A stretch of 64,000 bases of DNA from Planktomarina temperata RCA23 (GTDB taxonomy: Bacteria; Pseudomonadota; Alphaproteobacteria; Rhodobacterales; Rhodobacteraceae): assembly GCF_000738435.1 (NCBI RefSeq), contig NZ_CP003984.1, positions 1,054,001-1,118,000 on the forward strand, read 5' to 3'. How positions within the stretch are numbered: position 1 is the stretch's first letter; every line of letters starts with the position of its first letter. Under the pieces are notes generated by a model. It made no database searches. It had not been told where the DNA came from and saw only the letters and a list, made by a program, of their open reading frames with translations. Of the stretch, positions 7,297 to 15,284 are shown in pieces. The position numbers and the translations under genes are program-made.

Positions 7297-7458
7297 TTAT
7301 GCGAGACCGACGCAAGATTGTGTCTGGGGATCCCAAGTTGTTCCAGGCAGGCAGAAGGCCTGCGGGTCAGTGCCGCGATCTGGGCAGCTCGGGGCCTCTT
7401 GAGCGAGGCTGGCAGTGGCACAAATCATGATCAATAGAGATATGAGAATGGGCTTCAT
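7297..7458 (-). CDS. Small secreted Cys-rich protein (53 aa)
   Basis: A short gene read directly from the sequence: ATG at 7456-7458, TAA at 7297-7299, 53 codons. The product has a classical signal peptide (MKPILISLLIMICATASLAQ) and a mature part of about 33 residues with three Cys spaced as in the second half of a CBM14/chitin-binding-like motif (CPDRG, FCLPGTTWD, TQSCV). GGAG lies about 8 bases before the ATG. The stop is 19 bases before the peroxidase ATG, so the two genes probably form one transcript. Similar tiny secreted proteins are, to my recollection, common in Rhodobacterales without known function. Confidence 0.78.
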   Translation of the reverse strand: MKPILISLLIMICATASLAQEAPSCPDRGTDPQAFCLPGTTWDPQTQSCVGLA

Positions 7459-7520
7459 CGCTTGTGTCTCCAGATTATGCTTGGCCGCGGCCCCACAGGC
7501 CGGCGCATCATTGGGCCGGG

Positions 7521-8453
7521 TTATTGTTTTGCGCGCGTGCTCTGTACTTGGTGAATGAGCGCAACGGCTCGGCGTTTGGTCATGCCAAATTGTTTGCGCA
7601 GCCGCTCGAGGTCCGCTTTTTCGCTATGGTCTAAAATACCATCTAACAGCGCTTTGCGCACCTGATCTTCAAAAATAATATTTCGCCGCTCCATCTGAGC
7701 ATTGAAAGCGGAGGCCACAATACCCGTGATCAATGCCACCACAATCACCCCTAAAATTGCCGATCCGACAGCGATAAGTTTCCCTGCCACGGTGATGGGG
7801 GTGATATCGCCATAGCCAACTGTGGTGAGCGTAATCAGCGCCCAATACATGGAGGCGGGAATTGAGTGAAAGCCCGTTGGATGGGTCGCATGTTCAGCAA
7901 AATACATCAATGTGGACGAGAGGATGAACAAAATCGCGAAAAGGTAACTGGCAGCATAAAACGAACGCTTTTCCTCATGAATAGCTTCAAACAGATCCTC
8001 CATAGCCGAATTGTAATGTGACAATTTTAGAATGCGAAGCAGCCGCAATGCGCGTAAAATCCGCAGATCTAAATAGGGGAAGAACGCGCGCAGATAGAAG
8101 GGCAGGATGGACAAAAGGTCGACCAGGCCACTGAAGCTGAGCATATATTTGACGCGCGCTTTGCAGGCGCCAGCAAAGCCGTACGGGCCAAAGATTTGAC
8201 AAGGTGCGACCCAAACACGGCAGAGATATTCGATTGTGAAGATCCCCACGCTGATTATTTCTATCCATGTAAACAGTAATTTATAGGCGGCTTAGAACCG
8301 AGGCACAGATTCCAAGGTGATGGAGATGATGTTGACGACAACCAAAGCCATGAGGAATAAGTCGATGTTTCGGCTGACCCTGTCGCCTACATCTGCCCGC
8401 TCTAAGATTTGCCTGAGCCGGTTTTGAACTTCGATATATTTTGACATGTACAT
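7521..8453 (-). pseudogene. Voltage-gated K+ channel gene interrupted by an in-frame stop
   Basis: The long open part (7521-8249, or from 8291) encodes S2 (LFTWIEIISVGIFTIEYLCR), S3 (VDLLSILPFYLRAF), an Arg-rich S4 (RILRALRLLRILKL), S5, the pore with filter TLTTVGYGDITP, S6 and a short cytoplasmic tail. The missing N-terminus lies upstream in the same frame: an ATG at 8453 or 8447 opens 51-53 codons that include S1 (FLMALVVVNIISITLESV) and end PRF at TAA 8292-8294. After the stop the frame continues AAYKLLFTWIE without any shift. Joined, the two parts match a normal six-helix channel of about 310 residues, with the stop in the S1-S2 loop. This could be a recent nonsense mutation, a sequence error or readthrough. 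The internal GTG at 8249 could start an S1-less channel. Confidence 0.8.
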
Positions 8454-8765
8454 ACCCTATTTCACGCAGCGATGCGCCTAGAATGATCGCCAAACTGCGC
8501 TTTGGCAAGATTGCCTGGCCCATTGGCCCCCGGGCGTGATCCGCGAACGGTGAAAAAAAATTGCAGGCTTAGGCATATGAGATGGGCCAGTCGGGCCCGG
8601 CTTAGGCAGGCGTTCTGCCTATTTAACTTTTCCTAATACAGCTCTTGCAGGATTTGCGCGATGACAAAGCCCAATCGCTAATCCCCTAAAAAATTAGCTC
8701 AAGCTTCTGGAATGTAGGGCTGGATTGCGGGTGGCTTCGCATCATTAAAACTTCAAGAGGAAAAA
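8454..8765. other. Non-coding gap with one weak hairpin
   Basis: These 312 bases hold the presumed promoter of the channel gene (minus) and the leader of the small plus-strand gene. TAGGCAG-GCGTT-CTGCCTA (8603-8621) is a 7-base-pair hairpin followed by ATTTAACTTTT, at best a weak terminator on the plus strand. I find no convincing protein or RNA gene here. Confidence 0.5.
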
Positions 8766-8990
8766 ATGACTCAAAAAAAAGTACTGCACAAAGGCGTCGA
8801 AAATCGAGTAATTGGAATTTGGGATGATCTGTACCGGGGGCTGCCTGGGCCGGTGAAATCATTCTTATCGGTGATCATTGTCAGCACCACGCTGATGCTT
8901 GGAGCGCTGTTTTTCACAACCCAGCTTCTGCCCGGCGCTGGGCCTAGGGCAAGGCCTGCATATGTAGGAGTTTTTCACCATCTAGACTGA
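8766..8990 (+). CDS. Small single-pass membrane protein, hypothetical
   Basis: A 74-residue ORF with a good Shine-Dalgarno (AGAGGA 6 bases before ATG). A basic and then acidic N-terminus (residues 1-30) is followed by one hydrophobic segment, FLSVIIVSTTLMLGALFF (residues about 33-50), and a short Pro/Arg-rich tail. The tail overlaps the convergent DUF6476-type gene by 47 bases. No family is recognised. The ribosome-binding site and membrane segment support it, but it remains tentative. Confidence 0.45.
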   Translation: MTQKKVLHKGVENRVIGIWDDLYRGLPGPVKSFLSVIIVSTTLMLGALFFTTQLLPGAGPRARPAYVGVFHHLD

Positions 8991-9249
8991 GCAGGTAAAT
9001 CTTGCGATTTTGGTCGATCACGATCAATTCATTGGCTGTGCGGCTGACTGAGAGCACCTGGGTCCCCTCGGGCAGAGCGGTGATTTCAGGGAAAATTGCA
9101 ACAGGGCTCTGCAAGCGGATGACAAGCACCGTAAAGATCGCTAAGAGACCCACAATCATGGTGGCTGTGAGCGTTGTGACCAGCCGCCTTAAAAACCGCA
9201 AATTCGCCGGTTCAGTTGGATTTGCCGGAACCTCAGATTGATCTGCCAT
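8944..9249 (-). CDS. DUF6476-type small membrane protein
   Basis: A 101-residue protein, start taken at MADQSEVPAN; the longer frame to 9372 runs antisense through rluD and is unlikely. One transmembrane segment (TATMIVGLLAIFTVLVIRL, residues about 29-47) is followed by a soluble tail with beta-propeller-blade-like strands (LIVIDQNRKIYLLSLDG). The family name is from memory and is a Rhodobacterales-type uncharacterised family. Its ATG and that of rluD overlap by two bases in a CATG, so both genes are translated outward from the same four bases. Confidence 0.7.
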   Translation of the reverse strand: MADQSEVPANPTEPANLRFLRRLVTTLTATMIVGLLAIFTVLVIRLQSPVAIFPEITALPEGTQVLSVSRTANELIVIDQNRKIYLLSLDGEKLLHMQALP

Positions 9250-10246
9250 GACTGATGTCCTTTTTACCATTGGAGAAAACCCTCCGCCGCGCCTTGATAA
9301 AGCCTTGGCGCGGAATGTGCCAGAGCGTGCCATTAGCCGGTCGCGCCTGTCGCGCATGATCGCCGAAGGCACGGTTGAGGTGAATGGCGTTGTTGTGACC
9401 GATCAAAAAGCCCGGGTGCAAGAGGGCGATGATATTGTCATTCGTGTGCCCGAAGCGGTGAAAAGCCATATGCTGCCGGAAGATATTCCGCTCGAGGTTT
9501 TGTTTGAAGATGACGACTTGATTGTGGTCAATAAGCCGGCCGGCATGGTTGTGCATCCGGCACCGGGAACGCCTTCCGGAACCTTGGTCAATGCGCTTTT
9601 GGCCCATTGCGGCGAAAATCTTTCTGGTGTGGGCGGGATGAGGCGTCCTGGGATTGTGCACCGGATTGATAAAGACACCAGTGGGCTTTTGGTGGTGGCC
9701 AAATCTGATGCGGCCCATCAAGGTTTGGCGGATCAATTTCTGGATCACAGCATTGAACGGCTTTACACTGCGGTGTGTTTTGGCGTGCCCTCTGCGGGAG
9801 ATCCTCGACTCATGGGCCTGGCCGGCACGTCATTTGAGGCGGGCAATCAGCTCAAAATCACAACCCAATTGGCCCGCCATAAGACGGACCGGCAACGCCA
9901 AGCGGTTGTGCTGCAAAATGGTAAACATGCTGTGACCCGCGTGCGGGTGATACAAGAATTGGCCGGCGGCGCTGCCGCGGTGGTGGAATGTAAATTGGAG
10001 ACTGGCCGCACCCATCAAATTCGGGTCCATATGTCCTATGCGGGCCATGCTTTGCTTGGTGATCAGACCTATAGCCGCAAACGCAAATTGGCTGGGGAGT
10101 ATACCGAACAGGTCGCCGCCTTCCCAAGGCAGGCCCTGCATGCGGGGTTCTTGGGGTTCAAACACCCGATCACCGGCCGGGCGCTGCGCTATACGAGTCC
10201 ATTGCCTGCGGATATGCAGGGTTTGATTGCGCTTTTGAGCGTGTAG
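9248..10246 (+). CDS. rluD: 23S rRNA pseudouridine synthase, RluD/RluA family
   Basis: A 332-residue protein: N-terminal S4 domain (RLSRMIAEGTVEVNGVVV, residues about 35-55) and the RluA-family catalytic domain with IVHRIDKDTSGLLVVAK, whose Asp is the nucleophile that isomerises uridine, and the later GRTHQIRVHM. Length and S4 domain fit RluD, which modifies helix 69 of 23S rRNA (positions 1911/1915/1917 in E. coli). It lies 127 bases upstream of rpoH, a frequent alphaproteobacterial neighbourhood. Exact uridine specificity within the family is inferred. Confidence 0.9.
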   Translation: MTDVLFTIGENPPPRLDKALARNVPERAISRSRLSRMIAEGTVEVNGVVVTDQKARVQEGDDIVIRVPEAVKSHMLPEDIPLEVLFEDDDLIVVNKPAGMVVHPAPGTPSGTLVNALLAHCGENLSGVGGMRRPGIVHRIDKDTSGLLVVAKSDAAHQGLADQFLDHSIERLYTAVCFGVPSAGDPRLMGLAGTSFEAGNQLKITTQLARHKTDRQRQAVVLQNGKHAVTRVRVIQELAGGAAAVVECKLETGRTHQIRVHMSYAGHALLGDQTYSRKRKLAGEYTEQVAAFPRQALHAGFLGFKHPITGRALRYTSPLPADMQGLIALLSV

Positions 10247-10299
10247 CGGCCGGTGCGCCGCCCATTTATTGCCGAAAATGAATAATAACGCGCCGCCCT

Positions 10300-10330
10300 C
10301 TTGAAACGGGGCGAAGGCGCACGCATATCT
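10300..10330 (+). promoter_or_regulatory. Possible heat-shock-type promoter of rpoH
   Basis: CTTGAAA at 10300-10306 followed after about 15-17 bases by CGCATATCT (10322-10330) resembles a sigma-32 promoter (CTTGAA ... CNCATNT type), 44 bases before the rpoH ATG. It suggests autoregulation. The -10 match is imperfect. Confidence 0.3.
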
Positions 10331-10373
10331 ATGTTAAGCCCATATACATGGGACTGAACATAAAGGGAGCACG

Positions 10374-11270
10374 ATGGCAAATTACGCAAATTTACCTGCA
10401 CCAACGCCGGATGGGGGATTGAACCGCTATATGCAGGATATCCGCAAATTCCCAATGCTGGAGCCGGAAGAGGAGTATATGTTGGCCAAGGCTTGGGTGG
10501 AGCGGCAAGACAGCGGTGCGGCGCATAAGTTGGTGACGAGCCACCTGCGTTTGGCGGCTAAAATCGCCATGGGCTATCGTGGCTATGGGCTGCCGCAGGC
10601 GGAGGTCATCTCGGAGGCCAATGTCGGCTTGATGCAGGCCGTCAAGAAGTTTGACCCGGAAAAAGGCTTCCGCTTGGCCACATATGCGATGTGGTGGATC
10701 CGGGCGAGCATTCAAGAATATGTGCTGCGCTCTTGGTCCTTGGTGAAAATGGGTACCACGTCCGGACAAAAGAAGCTGTTTTTCAATCTCCGCAAGGCAA
10801 AATCGCGGATTGGCGCTTATGATGATGGGGACTTGCGGCCCGAACAGGTTGCCCGCATCGCGACTGATCTGGGCGTGACTGAAACCGAAGTGCAGTCGAT
10901 GAACCGCCGGATGTCTGGGGGCGATGCCTCTTTGAATGTCATGGTCGGCAGCGACGGCGAAAGCGCGACACAGTGGCAAGATTGGCTGCAAGATGAGGAT
11001 GCCGATCAAGCGGGCGATTATGAGCGCGATGATGAGATGTCTGTGCGTCGCGACATGCTGGCTGAGGCGATGAGCGTTTTGAACGACCGCGAAAAGGACA
11101 TTATCACCCAACGTCGCTTGCACGATCAGCCGGTGACCTTGGAGGAGCTGTCAAGCCAATATGACGTGAGCCGCGAGCGAATTCGCCAGATTGAAGTGCG
11201 GGCGTTTGAAAAGCTGCAAAACCGTATGCGTGAATTGGCGCAGGAAAAGGGCCTGCTGCGCGAGTTGTGA
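10374..11270 (+). CDS. rpoH: RNA polymerase sigma-32 (heat-shock) factor
   Basis: A 298-residue sigma-70-family protein with RpoH features: short region 1.2 (LNRYMQDIRKFPMLEPEEEY), region 2.1-2.4 (GLMQAVKKFDPEKGFRLATY, MWWIRASIQEYVLRSW), the RpoH box QKKLFFNLRKAK right after region 2.4, and region 4.2 helix-turn-helix (VTLEELSSQYDVSRERIRQ). It directs transcription of chaperone and protease genes after heat or protein stress. ATG preceded by AAAGGGAGCACG. Many alphaproteobacteria carry two rpoH genes; which of them this is cannot be said. Confidence 0.95.
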   Translation: MANYANLPAPTPDGGLNRYMQDIRKFPMLEPEEEYMLAKAWVERQDSGAAHKLVTSHLRLAAKIAMGYRGYGLPQAEVISEANVGLMQAVKKFDPEKGFRLATYAMWWIRASIQEYVLRSWSLVKMGTTSGQKKLFFNLRKAKSRIGAYDDGDLRPEQVARIATDLGVTETEVQSMNRRMSGGDASLNVMVGSDGESATQWQDWLQDEDADQAGDYERDDEMSVRRDMLAEAMSVLNDREKDIITQRRLHDQPVTLEELSSQYDVSRERIRQIEVRAFEKLQNRMRELAQEKGLLREL

Positions 11271-11288
11271 CGCCAAACCGTGCCTCTT

Positions 11289-11313
11289 GCCCTGCCATTT
11301 TCGCTGGCAGGGC
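11289..11313 (+). terminator. Hairpin downstream of rpoH
   Basis: GCCCTGCCA (11289-11297), loop TTTTCGC, TGGCAGGGC (11305-11313): a perfect 9-base-pair stem 18 bases after the rpoH stop. There is no strong U-tract after it, so termination may be partial. Confidence 0.5.
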
Positions 11314-11362
11314 TGCCGTCTTCGCGCTATCCTAGGGCGAACTGGCATGAATGGGGGCTCGC

Positions 11363-12337
11363 ATGACACAGATCCGTTGGGGTATTCTTGGGGCGTCAAA
11401 ATTTGCGCGTGAACACATGGGTCCGGCCATTCATGCGGCCAAGGGGGCGGTTTTAGCGGCTGTCGCCAGTCGCACCCCGCAGAGCGTTGCCCCGTTTAAG
11501 GACTTCGCCGCCGGATGCCGAGCGGTTATGGGCTATGACGCTCTCATCGCAGATCCTGACATTGATGCGATCTATATTCCCCTGCCGCATCACATGCATG
11601 TTGAGTGGACCGTAAAGGCGCTCAATGCGGGCAAACATGTGTTGGCGGAAAAACCCATTGCGATGCAAGCCGATGACTTTGACAGGTTAATCGCCGCCCG
11701 CGATGCGTCTGGGCTTTTGGCGGCTGAGGCTTATATGATTGTGCACCATCCACAATGGCAGCGCGCGCGGCAAATGGTGGCCGATGGCGCGATTGGCCGG
11801 GTGATCCATATCACTGGCGGATTTTCCTATGACAATTCCGATGATCCGCAAAATATTCGCAACCAGGCGGCCACGGGCGGTGGCGGGATGCGCGACATCG
11901 GAGTCTATGTGCTGGGATCGGCCCGCTATGTCATGGGCGCAGATCTTGAAAATATTTCCGCTAAAATTCGTTGGGAAAGTGGTTTTGACACTTTTGCTTC
12001 GATGCAAGGCAATATGGGAGAGGCGACCTATTCGGCTTATGTCTCCACGCGCATGCATCCGCATCAAGAGATGGTGTTTCATGGATCTGAAGGGCTATTG
12101 CGTCTCACTGCGCCTTTCAATGCCAATATTTTCGGCGAGGCGCGCATTGAATTGCACCAACCGAATTTGGGCCTGCGGGTTGAGAAGTTTCCCGCAGCCA
12201 ATCACTATGTCAATCAAGTAGAGGCCTTTGGCCACAGCATTCGCAATGGCGCTGCCTATCCTTGGACCCTCGAGCAGGCGCGCGGAACCCAAGAAGCAAT
12301 TGACACTGTACTGGCCATTGGCACCGACTTAACATAA
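11363..12337 (+). CDS. Gfo/Idh/MocA-family oxidoreductase
   Basis: A 324-residue NAD(P)-dependent dehydrogenase. It has an N-terminal Rossmann fold (RWGILGASKFAREHM), the AIYIPLPHHMHVEW strand, and the family hallmark AEKPIA near residue 92 with the catalytic-type Lys, followed by AEAYMIVHHPQW and the C-terminal beta-sheet domain. The related glucose-fructose oxidoreductase and D-xylose dehydrogenase families act on sugars or cyclitols; the substrate here is unknown. The start at 11363 matches the family; an in-frame ATG at 11351 adds four residues. It sits alone after rpoH. Confidence 0.88.
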   Translation: MTQIRWGILGASKFAREHMGPAIHAAKGAVLAAVASRTPQSVAPFKDFAAGCRAVMGYDALIADPDIDAIYIPLPHHMHVEWTVKALNAGKHVLAEKPIAMQADDFDRLIAARDASGLLAAEAYMIVHHPQWQRARQMVADGAIGRVIHITGGFSYDNSDDPQNIRNQAATGGGGMRDIGVYVLGSARYVMGADLENISAKIRWESGFDTFASMQGNMGEATYSAYVSTRMHPHQEMVFHGSEGLLRLTAPFNANIFGEARIELHQPNLGLRVEKFPAANHYVNQVEAFGHSIRNGAAYPWTLEQARGTQEAIDTVLAIGTDLT

Positions 12338-12359
12338 GCGCAAAGCCACAAATTATTGA

Positions 12360-12506
12360 TATAAAGCGACGTTCAATTGGACTTTGTGGAATTATGAACG
12401 TGTTTCACCATGGCTAGGCCAAAAGCCGACGGTGATTGCCAAGGCCGCCCGCTATCAAACAGCTGCCAGCGAACTGCGCCCTTGGCCTTGGAGCGAGTTG
12501 GATTAA
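12360..12506 (+). pseudogene. Possible C-terminal remnant of a lost gene
   Basis: A frame without stop runs from just after TGA 12357-12359 to TAA 12504-12506. It reads like protein (segments LWNYERVSPWLGQKP and ELRPWPWSELD) but has no plausible start codon with a ribosome-binding site. Its stop overlaps the stop of the convergent pepF by the shared TTAA, as would be expected of a former gene tail. No family is recognised. It may also be chance. Confidence 0.3.
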
Positions 12507-14332
12507 TCCTCCATCGCTTCCAGCTCATCAATCATCGCGGAGATCATGCTGAGTCCCTTGTCCCAAAATTTGGGGTCACTGGCGTCTAAACCAAAGGGCG
12601 CGAGCAGCTCTGTGTGGTGCTTTGAGCCACCGGCCCGCAGCATGTCGAAATATTTGGCCTGAAACTCCGGATCGCCCTCTTCATAGACCGCATAGAGTGC
12701 GTTTACCAAGCCGTCGCCAAAGGCGTAGGCATATACATAGAAAGGGGAATGCACGAAATGCGGGATGTAGGACCAGAAGGTCTCATAACCATCCATGAAT
12801 TCAAACACCGGCCCTAGGCTCTCACCCTGCACGCTCATCCAAATTGCATTGATCTGATCTGGCGTAAGCTCCCCCTCGCCGCGGGCAGCGTGCAGCTTGC
12901 ACTCAAAGTCATAAAACGCGATTTGGCGCACCACGGTGTTGATCATATCCTCGACTTTGCCGGCCAAAAGCACTTTACGCTCTTGCGGGGTTTTTGCGGC
13001 GGCCAAAAGTTTGCGGAAGGTCAACATTTCGCCAAAAACGGAAGCTGTCTCTGCTAAGGTGAGCGGCGTTGAGGACAGCAGCTCGCCTTGCTGGGCGGCC
13101 AAAACCTGATGCACCCCATGACCCAATTCATGGGCCAGCGTCATTACGTCGCGCGGCTTGCCCAGGTAGTTGAGCATCACATAGGGATGTACGGTGGTGA
13201 CGGTCGGATGCGCGAAGGCGCCGGGTGCCTTACCTGGCTTAACCGCCGCATCGATCCAGCCTTTGGTAAAAAACGGTTTGGCAATCTCGGCCATCTCTGG
13301 CGAAAATTCGGCATAGGCGGATAGCACCATCTCTTGCGCTGCGGTCCAATCGACCAGCTTGTCATCTTCAATTGGGAGCGGGGCATTCCGATCCCAGATC
13401 TGCATTGTCTCAAGACCAAGCCATTTGGCTTTGAGTGCATAGTATCGATGCGATAATTTGGGGTAGGCGGCCACGACCGCATTGCGCAGAGCTTCCACAA
13501 CCTCGGCTTCCACATGGTTGGACAAGTGCCGCCCGGTTTGCGGTGTTGGCATTTTCCGCCAGCGGTCTTCGATCTCTTTTTCTTTGGCCAGCGTGTTGTG
13601 TACCCGAGCAAACAGGCTGGTGTTTTCGCGCAATACGCGCGCGATTTCGCGGGCCGCCGCCTCACGCGTGTCTCGGTCTTGTTCGGATAATTTATTGGCC
13701 GCAGCCTCGAGCGGTAGATCCTCACCATCAATGGTAAAAACCAGGCTGGCGACAGTTTCGTCAAACAAGCGGTTCCACGCAGCTGCCCCGACCACCGATT
13801 GATCATGCAGGAACCTCTCCATCTCGTCCGAAAGCTGGTAGGGCTTCATGGCGCGCATGCGGTCAAACACTGGCTTATAACGCGCCAGGGCCGCATTTTG
13901 CGCGAGCAATTTCGAAAGGGCTTCTTCTTCCAATCGATTGAATTCTAACCCGTAGAAAACCAATTTTGTCGTATGCTCTGTCAGCTTGTCTTGCATATCT
14001 GACATGAATTTCGCCCGCTCGGGGTCCGATGTCAGCTGGTAATACCGCAAACCCGCAAAAGACATGATCCGGCCGGCAATAATATCGATGGCCTCATAGC
14101 GCTCAACCGCTTTGAGCATTTCATCCGCATTGAGCTGCGCGAGCTTTCCTTCATAATCATTGGAAAAGTCTATACAAGACTGTTTAAGCCATGTCAGATC
14201 GGCCTGCAGCTCTGCTGCGTCCTCGGAGGCATAAAGATCGCTGAGATCCCATTCTGGCAAGTCTCCAAAGGCTCCGCCGCCTTGTGAATTGGCCTCAAAT
14301 ACGCGGGTGTCATTTAGCATGAATTGGTCCAT
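12503..14332 (-). CDS. pepF: Oligoendopeptidase F (M3B metallopeptidase)
   Basis: A 609-residue cytoplasmic zinc peptidase of the M3 family. The HExxH-type motif appears as LAHELGHGVHQ around residue 390, with a downstream Glu in LTLAETASVFGEML as third ligand. The C-terminal FWSYIPHFVHSPFYVYAYAFG is the typical PepF substrate-binding region rich in His and Tyr. It cleaves peptides of roughly 7-17 residues. The exact start is uncertain: MDQFMLND begins with two closely spaced ATGs. Confidence 0.93.
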   Translation of the reverse strand: MDQFMLNDTRVFEANSQGGGAFGDLPEWDLSDLYASEDAAELQADLTWLKQSCIDFSNDYEGKLAQLNADEMLKAVERYEAIDIIAGRIMSFAGLRYYQLTSDPERAKFMSDMQDKLTEHTTKLVFYGLEFNRLEEEALSKLLAQNAALARYKPVFDRMRAMKPYQLSDEMERFLHDQSVVGAAAWNRLFDETVASLVFTIDGEDLPLEAAANKLSEQDRDTREAAAREIARVLRENTSLFARVHNTLAKEKEIEDRWRKMPTPQTGRHLSNHVEAEVVEALRNAVVAAYPKLSHRYYALKAKWLGLETMQIWDRNAPLPIEDDKLVDWTAAQEMVLSAYAEFSPEMAEIAKPFFTKGWIDAAVKPGKAPGAFAHPTVTTVHPYVMLNYLGKPRDVMTLAHELGHGVHQVLAAQQGELLSSTPLTLAETASVFGEMLTFRKLLAAAKTPQERKVLLAGKVEDMINTVVRQIAFYDFECKLHAARGEGELTPDQINAIWMSVQGESLGPVFEFMDGYETFWSYIPHFVHSPFYVYAYAFGDGLVNALYAVYEEGDPEFQAKYFDMLRAGGSKHHTELLAPFGLDASDPKFWDKGLSMISAMIDELEAMED

Positions 14333-14519
14333 CAGGGCTGTATTGTTCGGTCAGCTGGCTCAAAAACGCCCAATTTTGAGCAGCAATAATATTCGGTATC
14401 TCGTCCCTTACCTAATGTTTTTCGGGCAGAGAGGAAAGCCACTTTAGGCGCCTGCAATTCAAATTGAATTTCCCCGCGCTTCATGCTCTGCTTTGACTGT
14501 TGCTAGAATTGGAGAACTT

Positions 14520-15284
14520 ATGCGCATCGAGAATTTTAAATCCCGCATGGCAAATCGCGATATGATGGCTGGGACATTTTTGAAAACGCCAGCCTATGAG
14601 TTGGTGGAGGTTCTGGCAACTTCGGAGCTAGATTTTATCTGCATCGATATGGAGCATAGTCCCTTTGACCGCGCGCGCACCGATGCTTGTTTGGCGGTCG
14701 CGCGGGCCTTGGATTTTCCGGTGCTGGTGCGGGTGACGCATTTTGCACCGCAAACCGTGTTGCAGGTTTTGGATATGGGCGCGGTTGGCGTGGTGGCACC
14801 GCATATCATCACGGCAGAGCAGGCCAAGGATTTGGTGCGCGCGGCGCATTTTGGCCCAGGCGGCCGCGGATTTGCTGGCGCCACGCGTTGGGCCGGGTAT
14901 GGCAGGCAAAATATGGCGGAAGTGTTGGCGCAATCGGCACGTCAAACTGTTGTGATTGCCCAGATTGAAGAGCCCGAGGCGCTGGAGAATGTCGAGCAGA
15001 TTGCCGCAACCCCGGGTGTGGATGGCTTGTTTCTGGGGCCTTCGGATATGAGCGTTTCAATGGGCTATAGCGACACCAATTCTGAGCAATTGCGCGCGGC
15101 CTTAGCGCGGTGCGGCGCGGCGGCGGAGGCGTCGGGCAAGGCCTATATGACCTTTGTGCCCAATGCTGCGAAAGCGGCAGATTGGGCGCAATTTGGGGCG
15201 CATATGTTCTTTATCGGATCTGAGCAGGGTTGGATGAAGTCTGGGGCCAATACCGATGCGGAGGGCATTCATGCGCTTGGGTGA
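14520..15284 (+). CDS. HpcH/HpaI-family aldolase
   Basis: A 254-residue class II pyruvate aldolase. Motifs seen are GTFLKTPAYELVEVLATS, FICIDMEHSPFD (metal or catalytic region), LVRV, GAVGVVAPHI and DGLFLGPSDMSVSMG, which are the standard HpaI landmarks. The enzyme cleaves or condenses 2-keto-3-deoxy or 4-hydroxy-2-oxo acids to pyruvate (or glyoxylate) plus aldehyde. There is no aromatic-degradation cluster around it, so the substrate is open. The start at 14520 has GGAG 7 bases upstream. Its end overlaps the convergent hydrolase by 16 bases. Confidence 0.9.
   Translation: MRIENFKSRMANRDMMAGTFLKTPAYELVEVLATSELDFICIDMEHSPFDRARTDACLAVARALDFPVLVRVTHFAPQTVLQVLDMGAVGVVAPHIITAEQAKDLVRAAHFGPGGRGFAGATRWAGYGRQNMAEVLAQSARQTVVIAQIEEPEALENVEQIAATPGVDGLFLGPSDMSVSMGYSDTNSEQLRAALARCGAAAEASGKAYMTFVPNAAKAADWAQFGAHMFFIGSEQGWMKSGANTDAEGIHALG

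Noticed and set aside
7278-7421. N-terminal extension of the peroxidase frame
   Set aside because: It is the shadow of the small secreted protein gene (7297-7458) in another frame.
8944-9372. Long form of the DUF6476-type gene starting at 9372
   Set aside because: The extra 41 codons run antisense through the start of rluD and have an unusual Arg-rich composition. The shorter start at 9249 gives a normal membrane protein.
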